Program-made: the position numbers and the translations under genes
Shown: positions 35,725-47,574 of the stretch, piece by piece
Layout of the letters: each line of letters starts with the position of its first letter
How positions within the stretch are numbered: position 1 is the first letter of the stretch
The notes under the pieces: model-generated
Database searches by the model: none
What the model was told of the DNA's origin: nothing
What the model saw: only the letters and a program-made list of their open reading frames with translations
From: Sclerodactyla briareus
Lineage: Eukaryota; Echinodermata; Holothuroidea; Dendrochirotida; Sclerodactylidae
Assembly (NCBI GenBank): GCA_026419785.1
Contig: JAODTK010003076.1
Location: 124,001-188,000, forward strand
Direction of reading: 5' to 3'
DNA: 64,000 nt

Positions 35725-36590
35725 CAGTGTTTGTTGGAGTCGAGTCCAGCCAATCAGAGCCCGAGTCCTCACCATCTGAGTCCTTGTGCCTGAGTTGAGT
35801 CCCCAAGTCCCTAATACAAGCTGGCAATTAGCAGAAAATAATATATTGGGTTCAAAAAGAGCAGGTATTGCAGTTAGTTAGTGTTGCTTCATCCCCTTGC
35901 AACGTATATTGTAATGTGGCATATTCATCCCAATTTCAAGTTTTCCTGTACTGTTTATAGTTTGAGACACCATCAAGAAAATTCATACAACAAGACCTGT
36001 AAATGCAAATTGCATAGCCGCTAGTCCAAACTATAAAATTAAAGCCTAAACAACAACAGACTGGCGTGTTGTATCTAACGCGAGTGCGTCGACTGAATCC
36101 CATTCGACAAGTTCTGATAGCATTCTGACAAACAAGACAGTAGTTGTACATTGCATTTATAATCAATGTCGATGTCAAATTTTCTGCAATATATGTCCAC
36201 CTGGAGTGTTAGGATTTTTCTGGTGCGGTTGAACCCGGACTCGACTGAATCCCCAAGTCCGAGACCGAAAGTCCGGTCTCAGGACCGATTTGAAGGAATT
36301 TCGAAAAGTTCTATAGCCCATTCTGACAAAACAAGACAGTAGTTGTACATTGCATTATAAATTTACAATGTGGATATAAAAATTTCTTCATAAACTTCAA
36401 CCTGACAAGTTTTAGGATTTTTCGTGGCGGTTTTGAAACCGGACTCGGACTGAGTCCCCAAGTCTCAATACACTTCCCACCTTATTTTTAAGGATTTTTT
36501 CTGTGCGTTTTGAACCGACTCGGACTGAGTCCCCAAGTCCGAGTTCCTTCAAATCGGTCCGAGACCCGGACCTTCGAGTCCTCCAACACT
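35725..36590. mobile_element. hAT-like non-autonomous element inside minisatellite
   Basis: The left end reads CAGTGTTTGTTGGAGTCGAG. The right end, complemented, reads AGTGTTGGAGGACTCGAAGG. CAGTG-type termini and GACTCGAGTCC-like inverted ends suggest the hAT superfamily. Flanks ACAGAG and ACACAGCG are only loosely alike, so the 8-bp target duplication is unproven. Inside is a direct duplication (about 36107-36240 and 36300-36440) sharing ACAAGACAGTAGTTGTACAT. Several CGGACTCGGACTGAGTCC-like stretches also occur. No transposase. Confidence 0.5.
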
Positions 36591-36599
36591 TACACAGCG

Positions 36600-37020
36600 A
36601 GGTTGACTCAAATTTGTAAAATTTGAAGATATGGTTGCTACAATGATAGTTTTTTTTACCAATTCTCTGAAGAATCTGACATAAGGCGTTTTACTGATAT
36701 TTTGTACATTAACCAAATGGGTAAAATTCTACAATAAGGTTGTGGACACAAATCGTTTACCCAAATAGTCAAAATCTGAAAATTGGGTTTGGTGGACACC
36801 GATAGTTTACTACTCGAATAGTGAAGAGTCAAAATAGGTGTGGGATACAGATGAGTTCATGGGTAGGAATCTAAAAATAATGGTGTCAACACTGAGAGGT
36901 TTTGTCTGATTGATTGGAGATCTTGAAAATTGTTGTCATCATTGATAGTTTTACACTAGATGGGTAAAGCTCAGAAGATAAGGTTGTCATCACTGAGTTC
37001 AACCAGATGGGTAAAATTTC
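36600..37020 (+). repeat. Minisatellite, right block
   Basis: About eight strongly diverged copies of the same unit as 35010-35724, for example GATAGTTTACTACTCG and ACCAGATGGGTAAAATTTC. It is the right side of the array interrupted by the element at 35725-36590. Confidence 0.75.
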
Positions 37021-38875
37021 TGTTTGATTGCATGCTAACCTCTCTTTCATCACTAGGCCATTTTGTATTTTGTTTCCTGCTCGTGTGGTGTTACTGTTAC
37101 AAATTTTAAAATCAGGTGTATATATTTTTGTTTTCTGTGGTACTACCAGCAAGCACTTTACCTAACTCACCAGTAAAAGGTTTATAGTCTCCAAGGTTTG
37201 GGTTAAGGTTTAAGTTCTCCACAGATCCTCATCACTGCAGAAATAATGTACCACAAGTGCATGGCATAGGTTAGGTAGTGTCGCTTTCCTGTCTGGATTC
37301 TGGTCTTCATTTCTCATTTGTTTTCATACGGAAGATTGTTGCCCCCTTGTAATAATGTCCTCGTAAAGATAATTTCGCACATTCAAGAGTCAATACATCC
37401 AGTGTTCCTACTGTGAGCACTCTACAAGGAACTGAAACAACATATCCAAGTTTATAAATGGGTGACATTCCAGTCTTTTCATATATGGAAGACGGGTGCA
37501 GAGAACAATGGGAGTGGTCAGGTTATTACCCTCTATACCTGTATGGTACGGTCAATTACCCCAGAGAAATCATTTTCCTTGTTCCACGATGCTGGTGGAT
37601 GGTTGCAAGCTGGTAATGAACTAGAACAGTTCAATAGTCCCTGTCCATTTATAATGCAATTTATATACAGGTTGAGTATTTTGTAAAACAGTCAATGTCT
37701 GAACTAAAAACAGGGTACTTTCTGACAAGGATCTTGGCCAATAGGAAACAAGGAGTCAGTCCTTCAACACAATCAGTTCTCTGTTATTCATTGATACCAT
37801 ACATTCTTGATTGATGAGGGTGGGTGTTTGTATGACCAAGGAATAGGTCCTTAAATTGCTACACACTTTTCAATGTTGCTATCAGGCAGAGCCCCAGGAT
37901 GTTTCCCCCTGGAAGAGGGGGGGGGATGGGAGGGAAATACCCTGGTTATTGCTGGAATGCCTAGTTTCCAGATGTGGAGGGCCAAATTCGCATTCTCCCC
38001 CCGACTGACCCCTTGAATTTCCCGACTGACCATTATTTTTTTTGCCCCAAATCTTCTATCAAACTTTTACACATTTTTTCCCTCATTTCTCTCGATGGGG
38101 GCCGGAATGGTGGGGGGGGGGGGCTCCCAAACCTCAGTCAGGGGTTCCCGTGGCTGAAAAACTGGAAAGTCATGGATTCAATAAAAAACCAGGCCTGGAT
38201 AAGTTTTTAAATTCAGGGAAAATTTGTTGAGTCCTGGAAAATTCATGGGAATTTCCGTGAGGTGGTGGTGTCACTTTCTCACAGCTGTTTTGCTGTTGTT
38301 GCTTTGGCCTCTTTCTTAGATGTTCACTGAGAAATGTTTGTGCAGATGGTCATTAGGGAGGTCAATGGAAATCCTTCATTTGGTCATGAAAAGTCATGAA
38401 AAGTCATGAAATTGATTGCCGATCTGCGAAACCCGCTCAGTGAGGGCCTCTTGGCATAATGTCTTTTTCCCACGCAACGAATTGCTTCATTACCACTTTG
38501 ACCCTCCGATTAGTCCTAAAGGGTCCAGTCAGAAGCTCCCTATGGGGGGTTTGTCATTGTCCTTGGCTTATTTCGAAAATAATAGGGAATCCTGACCAAT
38601 TTTGGTCAATGAGTGACCCGAGGTTTGCATTGATGTACAATAATTGTATGACTTCAAGACACTAATTGTGTTGTAAAAAGTTATCTCACCCCCCTATATC
38701 TGTTAGTCCTTCCAAAATTCATTTGTGGCAACTATTTAGCCATGCGTATCCTTTGGATTTTTGTGTTACCGTAATAGTGGTAAATGAAGGCTGTGACCAA
38801 TACCTTAAATGAAATTGTCTGCCTATCACTAAATAAATGTCAACATTATTATTTTAATCCTTCCTTATCTCACAG

Positions 38876-39310
38876 CAATAGTCCTGATCCATCATCAGGT
38901 TTCAGCAAGGAGAATCTCTCTCCCGGAGACAAACCCTGGCCCTGGGAACTGTCCCCGTCGCTCACCACAACACCCCATCCGCCCCAGACATTGTACATGA
39001 CCCTCCCACGCCAGAGGCCACTGTCTGCCAACTCTCCGATTCCACAACCCTTTGCCTCGCCACACAGGGCCGCCCCGGGTCAATCCTAAACCATAAGGCC
39101 AGTGCCCTCGATACGACGTCAGACACCGTCACCCTAGTAACAACAAGACGCAGACCCTCTGAGGCAATTAGTGTCTTGGAGTGGGTAGAATACATCAGGA
39201 GACGACAGTCCTCGTCAGACTGTGGAAGAACTACCCGGTTTTTTACTTACAGTTGGCAACCCATCCAAGCATTATTACAGATATGTGTCAGTACTGAACT
39301 CATCCCATGA
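38876..39310 (+). CDS. SRGAP: srGAP-like terminal coding exon (one base short)
   Basis: Acceptor tctcacag. The first frame reads NSPDPSSGFSKENLSPGDKP. Near 38934-38944 the good frame moves by one base, and it continues VAHHNTPSAPDIVHDPPTPE, GSILNHKASALDTTSDTV and RRRPSEAISVLEWVEYIRRR before a stop at 39308-39310. A missing C in the ACCCTGGCCCTGG run would reunite the frames. The exon has unusually high G+C for the window and is rich in proline and serine. That matches the low-complexity tails of srGAPs, although no specific motif is recognised. An in-frame end followed by AATAAA about 360 bases on makes it a good terminal exon. Confidence 0.6.
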
Positions 39311-39668
39311 AAATGACAGAGTTGGCTTGTCGGCCATCATGATCATGATGCAATCTTATGTAATTCATTTCCGATCATTTCAGACAAGCATTTTCATACA
39401 AAACTGTTCACTATACAGTACACCATACAGTTATATGTCATCAAACAAATGTGAAGCAAGAAAATGTGCCTTTTTTCTTCTTGGCGTCATCACGTCAAAG
39501 CTGTTCTGAGATGGTAACTACTGACTATCGCAAGTTTGTGCCCAGGCATAATCCCAGAAGCAAGAGCTACGGGTCTCACGTGTGAGCAAGAAGAATAATC
39601 AGAGCATAGTAGGTCTGCCAGGTTCTACTCAGTCCACTAACCGCCAAATTGGCCACCAATTCTATTGA

Positions 39669-39674
39669 AATAAA
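39669..39674 (+). promoter_or_regulatory. AATAAA polyadenylation signal candidate
   Basis: Canonical hexamer in a T- and A-rich setting about 360 bases after the proposed stop codon of the srGAP-like gene. It is a common hexamer by chance, so it is only suggestive. Confidence 0.4.
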
Positions 39675-40146
39675 ATAACAAACGCCAAATTCAAAAGGCT
39701 ACTCCACGATGTTTGCATATTACGAAAGATGATGAGATATGTCTACATATTTCTTTGGAAAAAAAACCCCAAAACATATTGAATTAACTCTTGCCTGGAT
39801 TCATGGTGCTTTGGGGCGCACATGATATTCATAAATGCTTTGACATAACTTTCGTATTCATGTATCCCACACATTTACAACCCAATCATATATCATTGCG
39901 TATCCTGTAAGATTAGGCAACATAGCCCGACCCCATTAGACTGACCACTACATGGTATTTACGCCATGTGACTTTCTCTATTTTCTTTTTTTAAGTCTTA
40001 CTCAGTATCACCATTGGAGATGCGTGTTTGTTTTTTTTGGACTTGTTGATGCAAGATTTACAAGAACTAGTCAAATGCTTCCACAACAGTTTGAAGTTGA
40101 AGATCACAAGCTGTGAGAGCTGTGCACGCTCAGGTGAGGTGCAAAC

Positions 40147-40564
40147 TTAAAGGGCAAGTCCCCAGAAACTATTTAAGGTCATGTTTGTATTGAAAATCAT
40201 GTCAATCAACTTGTTCATGTTTATAGCATGGTCGGTTAGGACGTTACAAATTTTAAACTCTTAATTTAACATTGCTAAGTTGGCAATTTTGCAAATATGG
40301 CAACATTTGAGAGTCAATCTACCAATTTTTAAGAAACAAGAAATTGTCTGACTTTTCCTTTAATACTGTGTATATATGACCTCATAAAAAAGTGCCAGTT
40401 TGGCCTCACATCACAAATTAGATGAAATTTGAGGAAGCTTTATCTTCCCAAACCGAACATGCCTATAACCAGAAAAAAAACAAAGTTATATTTGAATGAT
40501 TCTTTATTCTCTTTACCATTATAACCCAAAGAAGATTCTTAATTTGGCTCGGACTTGCTTTTAA
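40147..40564 (+). mobile_element. TTAA-flanked MITE, copy B
   Basis: A 418-base element bordered by TTAA on both sides. The left end is TTAAAGGGCAAGTCC and the complemented right end is TTAAAAGCAAGTCCGAGCC. Internal landmarks shared with copies A and C include GTCAATCAACTTGTTCATG, TATAGCATGGTCGGTTA, GGCAACATTTGA and CAAACCGAACATGCCTATA. Nothing coding is seen. Same orientation as copy C. Confidence 0.85.
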
Positions 40565-43218
40565 CATATTGCCCTTGCCTCCAATTTACACTCGTTGATT
40601 GGGACAGGACCAACATTTCGTAATTGTTCACAGTAATGCCAGCAGCCCACTACGCATTGGTAACAGCTGAATTGATCATTGCGAACATACGCCAAAATGT
40701 TCGGTTTGCCTTTTCGGATGGAACATTGCCTAATGAATAGTCATTGGCCATATTACACATAACGCAACTCACAATGTAATCCTTGTTTCTTAGATGTCCC
40801 TAGCTGCACCTGGGTGGTGACAAGCAAACCGCTGAATACTCTGGTTGTAGTTTCATCCCCAAAAGGGAGTGGGGAAATGGTTTTCAGCTAAGCCAGAGCT
40901 ATGCTGTTCGTTAATAGTCGTTTTGAACTTCCATACCTGACTCAGAGTCTTATGGTCACTTCTCATTGGGGGCAATGGATGTCCCTCGCTCCTCGCCAAA
41001 TTCCACAAGGTGTATTTATTGAAAGATCAAAAGATAACAGCACTGCTTAGCACCCTGGCTGCCACTTTGTGCTTTGCGTAGACCCCACGTGAGCAGACTT
41101 TTGAACCTTATTTGCTGGAATGGTTTAGGAAATTTTGCCATGCTTTCCGATATGATGAGCTGTTGATTTACTGCTACATCCCACAGTAGACAGAGGCAGA
41201 GACTGGTTCTTCTGGGGACCCAGTGGAGCTCACATTACCAGTACTATCCAGCACAGCTCTTTTTCTTGTCATTTTTTCCCCCCAAAACTGAGATAATGAA
41301 TCAAAGTGTGCCTTTCATTTAATGATAAACTGCACGTGAGACCTACTGCAATAAACACAAGACTCTGATTTAGGAATTAACGATGGGCACAGCCGCGTTC
41401 GGTATAGGCTAAATTCAGAGTTCGAGACTGTTTATGACCAGTAAAAGTCGACCTGCCGTAGTTTACTATTCTACAACCCACAACTTAAGAATCAACCCAA
41501 ATGATTAGAGCTATCTATATCTCTAGACTATATCTTTGTGTCTCTAAACAGTACAATAAGCAGCTAGGTAACTTTTGCGTTAGTTTGCTTGAAGTAAATT
41601 ATTTGCATACCATACACCAAAGATTAGCAGTGCGTGCTGTGCGAACTTCCACGGAGACGCAATGCAGACCACGCGTGCGAACTGGAGGTTCTGCGCGTGT
41701 GAACACAACATTCACCAATGCAACGAGCAACCGTCTTTTTCGCCCATTTGCATTCGGTTAAGGCAGTCTGAAGCGCGAGCATAGACCTACTATATGAAAG
41801 CCGGCATCTGCACGTGTAGACATAACTCTTCCAAAGTTTCAGCAAACCATTACATTTTTGTTCAAGAAAGTAATTTGTCAGTCCAGATGCGCAAAATCGA
41901 GCAGTATTCAGATGGTGTGTTGCCTCTGATCAGCGCCGTCATGCAAAACACTGACTGTTTATGGCAAAAATAAGGCGGCTCTGATTGTTCTTAGCCAGTT
42001 CAGAATCTTGTATTCGTGATAACCTAGCTTGTGGTTGGAGAATTTATATTTGCCCTGTACCAGACTAAGAGAATGCCAACCTCTTCTTAAATACCACAGT
42101 GGGTGTTGATGGACTGTTTGAAATATACCAAGATTTAGCAATATGGCATTTAATGTACTTCCATTTGTGCACGTTGTTCTCTACAAGTCTTCCCTTTGCC
42201 GTATTGTCAAACTTCCCAGTAGGCAGTTCCTATGTTTTTTTGTGAGTCAATAAGCCTCTCCAGGTGTTGTACACCTGGCCCATGGCTATATGCTGTGTGT
42301 GCAACTGGGCAGTTCCAAAATTTATTCAACAGAGTTTAGCCGGACTGCCTTTGGGAGGCGTCCAAGTCAACCCACCTAATGAAGACAATTAACTACGCAA
42401 GAAGAATACTATTGTGATGTCATTTCTGTTCTGGCAATGTGAGACCGTCTGCCCATGCCTTCAGTACGGATGCTGTGCTGATTTGCGTGCAACGTTTTGA
42501 GTTCCTTTCCTCCACGGATATGCGGATTATTTATATTAACAATTATTTTTAGTCTTCTACTTGTCTAGTTTTCCAGCAGTATTTATGCACTCGTCGCTCA
42601 GATTTATTGTGTGTGCGAAGAGAAGATATTTACTGCATTTATTCTAGCTGGAAGTGTTCATGGTCTTCGCCCTGGCACATCTGTCTTGTTGTTTTACAAC
42701 AGATGCTTATTTATAAATCATGGAGCGTGTTTATTATTCGGGGGGGTGGTAACAGACCCACATTAGTAATTTACGCTTTGAATTGGAATCATTAAATACA
42801 GGGGTATGTTGCTCACTGATCAGAGGGTAAACACTAGCGGTGGTATTTGATGATACGGTGAATCACATCTCTACAAACTATGTCATTGGGCGAAAATGAG
42901 ACTCGGAAATATTTTTCGTAGGCATAGTGTAAAACAGTAATATGCACATTACATATGTTAGGTCAATGTAAGGCCTGATGTAACTTTAATCAGTGGATAT
43001 TATACAGTGTTGGCCTATGACTTTTCGCTCAAATTGACAAGCTTTTATACAGGTCTATATATCACCAATGCAGTGTCAGCCAGCACCAAATCACGAACCA
43101 AGGGGGTAAACTAGGCTGAATCAAGCCCCCTGTTGGTGTTTGTTCAAAGATGTCCTGTGTTTTTTCCTTGGTGTGTGAGCTTCAAGTCATTGGAATGAGT
43201 GCGGAAGGCGTGCCCATG

Positions 43219-43275
43219 GAGGGGGGGTAGGGGTTTGGGGGGTAGGGGTTGGGGGTAGGGGGTAGGGGTTGGGGG
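43219..43275 (+). repeat. G-rich GGGGTAGGGGTTG repeat
   Basis: Short irregular array of GGGGTAGGGG and GGGGTTGGGG units, superficially telomere-like. No TTAGGG array is present, so it is better seen as a G-quadruplex-prone microsatellite. Confidence 0.8.
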
Positions 43276-43950
43276 CATTTATGGGAAAAATATGGTGAGG
43301 AACAAATTCAGTTCAATTGCCAGCAGGTCTCGGTACAGAAGGCTCCTGAATTGCACTTGTAGCTTGCTTTTCCCAAAAAATTACCTCTTTGTACTGATCA
43401 GTTTATTACAAGGGCATGTTCACGTCTTGTTCAATAATATTGCGGTGAGAGGATGAGAGGTCATTGTATGAGACACGCATCGCACAAATGATTGAGATCA
43501 TAATTCCTAGTGTTCACTTGGTTTTGTTTGAGGTAGGGAGTGCCGTTCCCCCCTCGATTGTGGTTATATTTTATTCAGTAATGGTTGAACATTCCATATG
43601 AAATGTTTCCTCGCTTCGCATGTAACAAAAATGTATTTGAGATTATGAGCAGTCCTAGAATGCCCCAGATTTAACGATGTGATTTAGCGATGGTGGTTTT
43701 GACCAAGTGGAACTGGAAATGAAATTCAAAAAAATCTTTCTAAGGAGAATAGAGTTAACAGTATAGGGACAGTTTCCATCCCTAATTTGTTTCCACTATA
43801 GCTTTTTGTTAATACAATCCTGTTCAATATCGTGGTTAGATAATGATTCAACTAGTACACTTTCTGAACTTGTGGTTCAAGACCTTTAGTCGATGCACAG
43901 AATAGGTTTTTAACCTCCCGGGAGACGGGTCTGCATCAGGCAGTTCCAAT

Positions 43951-44160
43951 GGTTTATGTGAATTCCTCCATAGGTATTGGTTTTTCCATGCAGGGGGTGG
44001 GGTTTTATGTGAATCCCTACATTCGGTATTGGGTTTTTCCAGCAGTGTGAGGTTTTATGTGAATTCCTCAATAGGTATTGGTTTTTCCATGCAGTGGAGG
44101 TTTTATGTGACTCTATGTGACTCCCTCCTAGTATTAAGTTTTTTCCATGCAGTGGATGTG
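43951..44160 (+). repeat. Minisatellite, about 47-bp unit
   Basis: Four to five diverged tandem copies of a unit with TTTTATGTGAATTCCTC, ATAGGTATTGG and TTTTTCCATGCAGTGG. The minus-strand open frame over it is a translation of the repeat. Confidence 0.85.
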
Positions 44161-45769
44161 TGGAATGTCCTAACAAAAAACAAAACCAAAGATCTTTGCC
44201 AAAAGTAGCCATGTGGAATGCTTGTAACATTTTAATCAACAGAATAAACATACTGATGTTTAATTGTATAAATTCTCGTCACATGTAAGCCTAAAAGCGA
44301 AATTATTTATGTCTTATCACCAATATCAATACTCTAGATTTCATTCATTCACTTCACTTCGCCAGGAGGACTTATTTCCAATATTTTTGTAATGGTGTAT
44401 TGTTAACTTTGGAATCATAGAAGCAAGAAATGTGTTGTCCACTGCACTTTGCTATAAAAATTTAGGTTTTTTTTGTCATTGCTAAATTTTTTGCTTTGTA
44501 TTCTATGCATTTACAATTAAAGCTTTCATTTGGCAATATCCTAAGCAGGCAAGAAGTTCACAAAAGCTTGCAGAAAAGTTGCTTCAATGCCTTAAAATAT
44601 TTTAGTTTTCCATTTCGAGCAACCCGTTTGTTTGTCTCTTCAGAAATGTCTATATTTCTCAAGACGATGTATAACAACAATTTTTACTTGGAAATCTTTT
44701 GTATTATGAAGACCTGAATTTGCGGAGTTGAATTTTTTATCTATGATTGGGAAAGAGGTGGTGATGGCCGCAGTTACACTAAAAAAAATTAATTGTTTGG
44801 AAAAATAATGGTAATGAAATGTGTGCACTCATAATTGTGTTATCTTTTTGTATGTATTTGTGATTCATTAACCTAGGCTATATTCCTTCCCAATGATGTG
44901 CAGTGTCAAAGGCAATCCTGATACCAAGCGTGTTATTAGACAGTCGTCTCACGGAACTGGTCCAAATGTAAAAGAGGCTACATCACTGTGCAAACTGAAT
45001 TTTTTCCATAGTTAGGTTGACACTTGCTAGTAGGTGAATGACATTGACATAAAATTCACCATATCCCATTCATAGTTATTTATAATACTGACAATTTTTG
45101 AAATCTTCAGTCTAACCTGTAAGGAATATCAGCTTGGCCCTTTGTAAAATCAACCAAATTGACCCACTAGATGACCTTGGCTTCAAGCTGTCATGACCAT
45201 TACTTAAGTACTCAGGATTGAATAACACTTCAGTGAACCGCCTGTCGCTAGAGTCCCAGATGCTCCTACCATCAATAACGGGAATTATACTACCCACCAA
45301 CGTACCGCACTGAAATGCTAATTTATTGGAATACCTCGAAAGTTATGATTCCGCTGCTGAAACGAAGTTGAAATCATGTGTAATTGCAATTGAACACGTC
45401 TTCCCTGGAATTAGGCAAATATCCTCACCCCGCTACCAACAAATATTATACTATTATTATTTTACTCACTGGACTTTTGAACCTGATTTGACTTGAATTG
45501 AAATAGTTTTTAGCTCAAACCACTATGTTGTTGAGCGATTGTTATGTCCATAGTCATTCGACTATCTTGCTAATCTTTCCTCTTATCTATCGCCGTCTGT
45601 AAAAGTTTTTCCTCTTTGGCCACAAAATGTTTGTGCTTCGCTGAATCTGGCCCCAGACTGGTCACAATGTTATTGACTGATGGGTCATCGTTGACCGCCT
45701 AAGGGTCAAGGCCAAATGGCCTTACGGGGAACGATGGGCCAATAAGTGGGAAAACTGCAAAATGCTACT

Positions 45770-46890
45770 TCTTCCTACCAAGTTTGGGTGCACAGTGCTG
45801 ATGTTGGGTACGGTCATAATGATGGTCTATCAGCCATTTCTTCGGGGTTGTCAGGGAATTTTTGATCCAACCAAGGTCCCACTGTCGTCGGGCCCCTATG
45901 GCCCATTTTCTGAAATTCACACAATGTACTTGAAATGCATCTCCTCCCACAAGTTTCAATTAGTTTTCTCCAAAGTTACATTTAATGTTCCTTGGGTTGA
46001 GGGCCATTGGGGGTAATCAGTAAATTTTTGGCCCGGCCCATTTTTGGCCAAAGGGCCCATTATGTAAATCCCACAAAAATCTTGTATCTCCTACGAAATT
46101 GATGCAACAGTGCTGATGTTCGGTTCATAATGATGGTCGAATAGACCTACCTTTTGGGGTGTTCAGCTATTTTTTGTTCCAAGGTCACCTTTGACCCGAG
46201 GGCCCATTCTATGCTATAGTGCACACATGGTGCTTGAAAAGCATCTTCTCTCTCCCCACAAGCTTCACTTGATTTTCTTCAAAGTTACATGTATGTTCCT
46301 TGGGTAATGGCCATGGGGGTGATTTCCAAGAAATTAAGGCCAGTTTGACCCTTAATATGGATACTGTTAAATCTTGTATCTCCTACGAACTAGTTTCATC
46401 ATATGCTGATGTTCGGAGTCATAATGATGGTGTAATAGCCGCACCTTCAGGGTTCCCAGTATTTGGGACCCAAGACTTAGTGTGGGCCCGAAGGCCCACT
46501 ATGTGGATCCGCAAATGCTTCCTCCCTTACCCAGTTTAGGTGCACAGTACTGACATTCGGTCATAATGATGGTCTACCAGTGTACCTTGGGGTGTTCAGG
46601 AATTTCAATCCAAGTCCCACTTGGGATGAGAATACATGTAATGTGCCTTGTTTATTCCATCTGGGGTGTTTTCGCAATTGCAAGTGCTTCTACACCTTTT
46701 GCACTAGTCATGCTCATGTTGGTCCAATAATAGGGTCCTAGTAGCCGAACCTTCAGGGTTCTCAGGAGTTTTGGACTGGAGCCGCCGTTTTGGCCCAAGG
46801 GCCATCACGTGCATCGAGCAAAATTTACTCCTTCCTTCGTGCTGATGCCTTATCATAATGATGTAATAGTCCTACCAAGGACCCCCTTGG
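45770..46890 (+). repeat. Degenerate tandem array, 150-base unit in 300-base dimers
   Basis: CATAATGATGGT recurs at about 45815, 46126, 46420 and 46562, with weaker versions near 46735 and 46851. Spacings near 300 and 150 suggest a 150-base unit partly organised as dimers. Other recurring pieces are CTCCTACGAA, GTGCTGATGTTCGG, GGGGTGTTCAG, CAAAGTTACAT and ATGTTCCTTGGGT. Stops occur in all frames. Confidence 0.8.
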
Positions 46891-47142
46891 GCCCTAAGCC
46901 TATCTACTCTATCATTGTGTCACACATTGCCCCAAACATCATTCTGTGACGGATGTCGACCAACGTTGACACATTTTTAACTAAGATGTTTTTTTGACTC
47001 GGTGAATTCGGGGCTCTTTTCAGCTGTGTTTGCGGATTTTTGGATGCAACTATATCGTGTCGTTAAAATTTCAAAATAGTAACATCTGATTAAAAGAAGC
47101 AAAACAGTCTCCTATATTCATGTTGTCCAACATTGACCAATG

Positions 47143-47574
47143 TTAAAGGCCAAGTCAGCAAAAAATATTTGAATGTCATATAATTGTGTATGAAAATTCA
47201 TGCCAATCAAACTTTGGTTCATATTCATAGCATGTTCGGTTATAAAGTTATCAATTTTCAAAGATTATTAATGCATCACTGCTAGTTATCAATTTTACAA
47301 TTGTGGCAACATTTGATGATGTGATATAGATCTACCAATTTTGAAGAAAATGTTATAATATGTCTTTTCCCTTATAATTGTAAATACGACATCAAACACA
47401 TAAAAGGTTGCAATTTTGCCCAAATCACAGCAACCATTATATGAAATTGTGAGGAAGGCATTCTCCCCAACCGACCATGCTATAAAACCTGTAAAAATGT
47501 GATATTTTAATGATTTTTCATTCTCTTAACATTATGACACCAAGAAGATTTTATTTGCTGGAATTTTCCTTTGA
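47143..47574 (+). mobile_element. TTAA MITE, copy C (right end decayed)
   Basis: The left end is TTAAAGGCCAAGTCAGC. The right end is TTTGCTGGAATTTTCCTTTGA, where the terminal TTAA has become TTGA. The inside follows copies A and B closely: GCCAATCAAACTTTGGTTC, TAGCATGTTCGGTTATAA, GGCAACATTTGATG and CAACCGACCATGCTATAA. No transposase. Confidence 0.8.

Larger units (their letters stand above)
27241..38875 (+). other. Large intronic region (11.6 kb) with repeats
   Basis: Contains one possible tail exon (30113-30216), a minus-strand composite-repeat copy (30880-31540), a degenerate tandem tract (33430-34090), a 48-bp minisatellite (35010-37020) split by a hAT-like element, and G/C runs near 37917 and 38113. 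It may contain further small tail exons that I could not recognise. Confidence 0.5.

Noticed and set aside
35140-35775. Minus-strand open frames with recurring FQILT-like segments
   Set aside because: They arise from the 48-base minisatellite, whose period lets frames stay open by chance.
35010-37020. CRISPR-like array
   Set aside because: Units are contiguous with no unique spacers, copies are diverged, and the setting is an animal intron.
43219-43275. Interstitial telomere array
   Set aside because: Units are GGGGTAGGGGTTG, not TTAGGG, and only a few are present.
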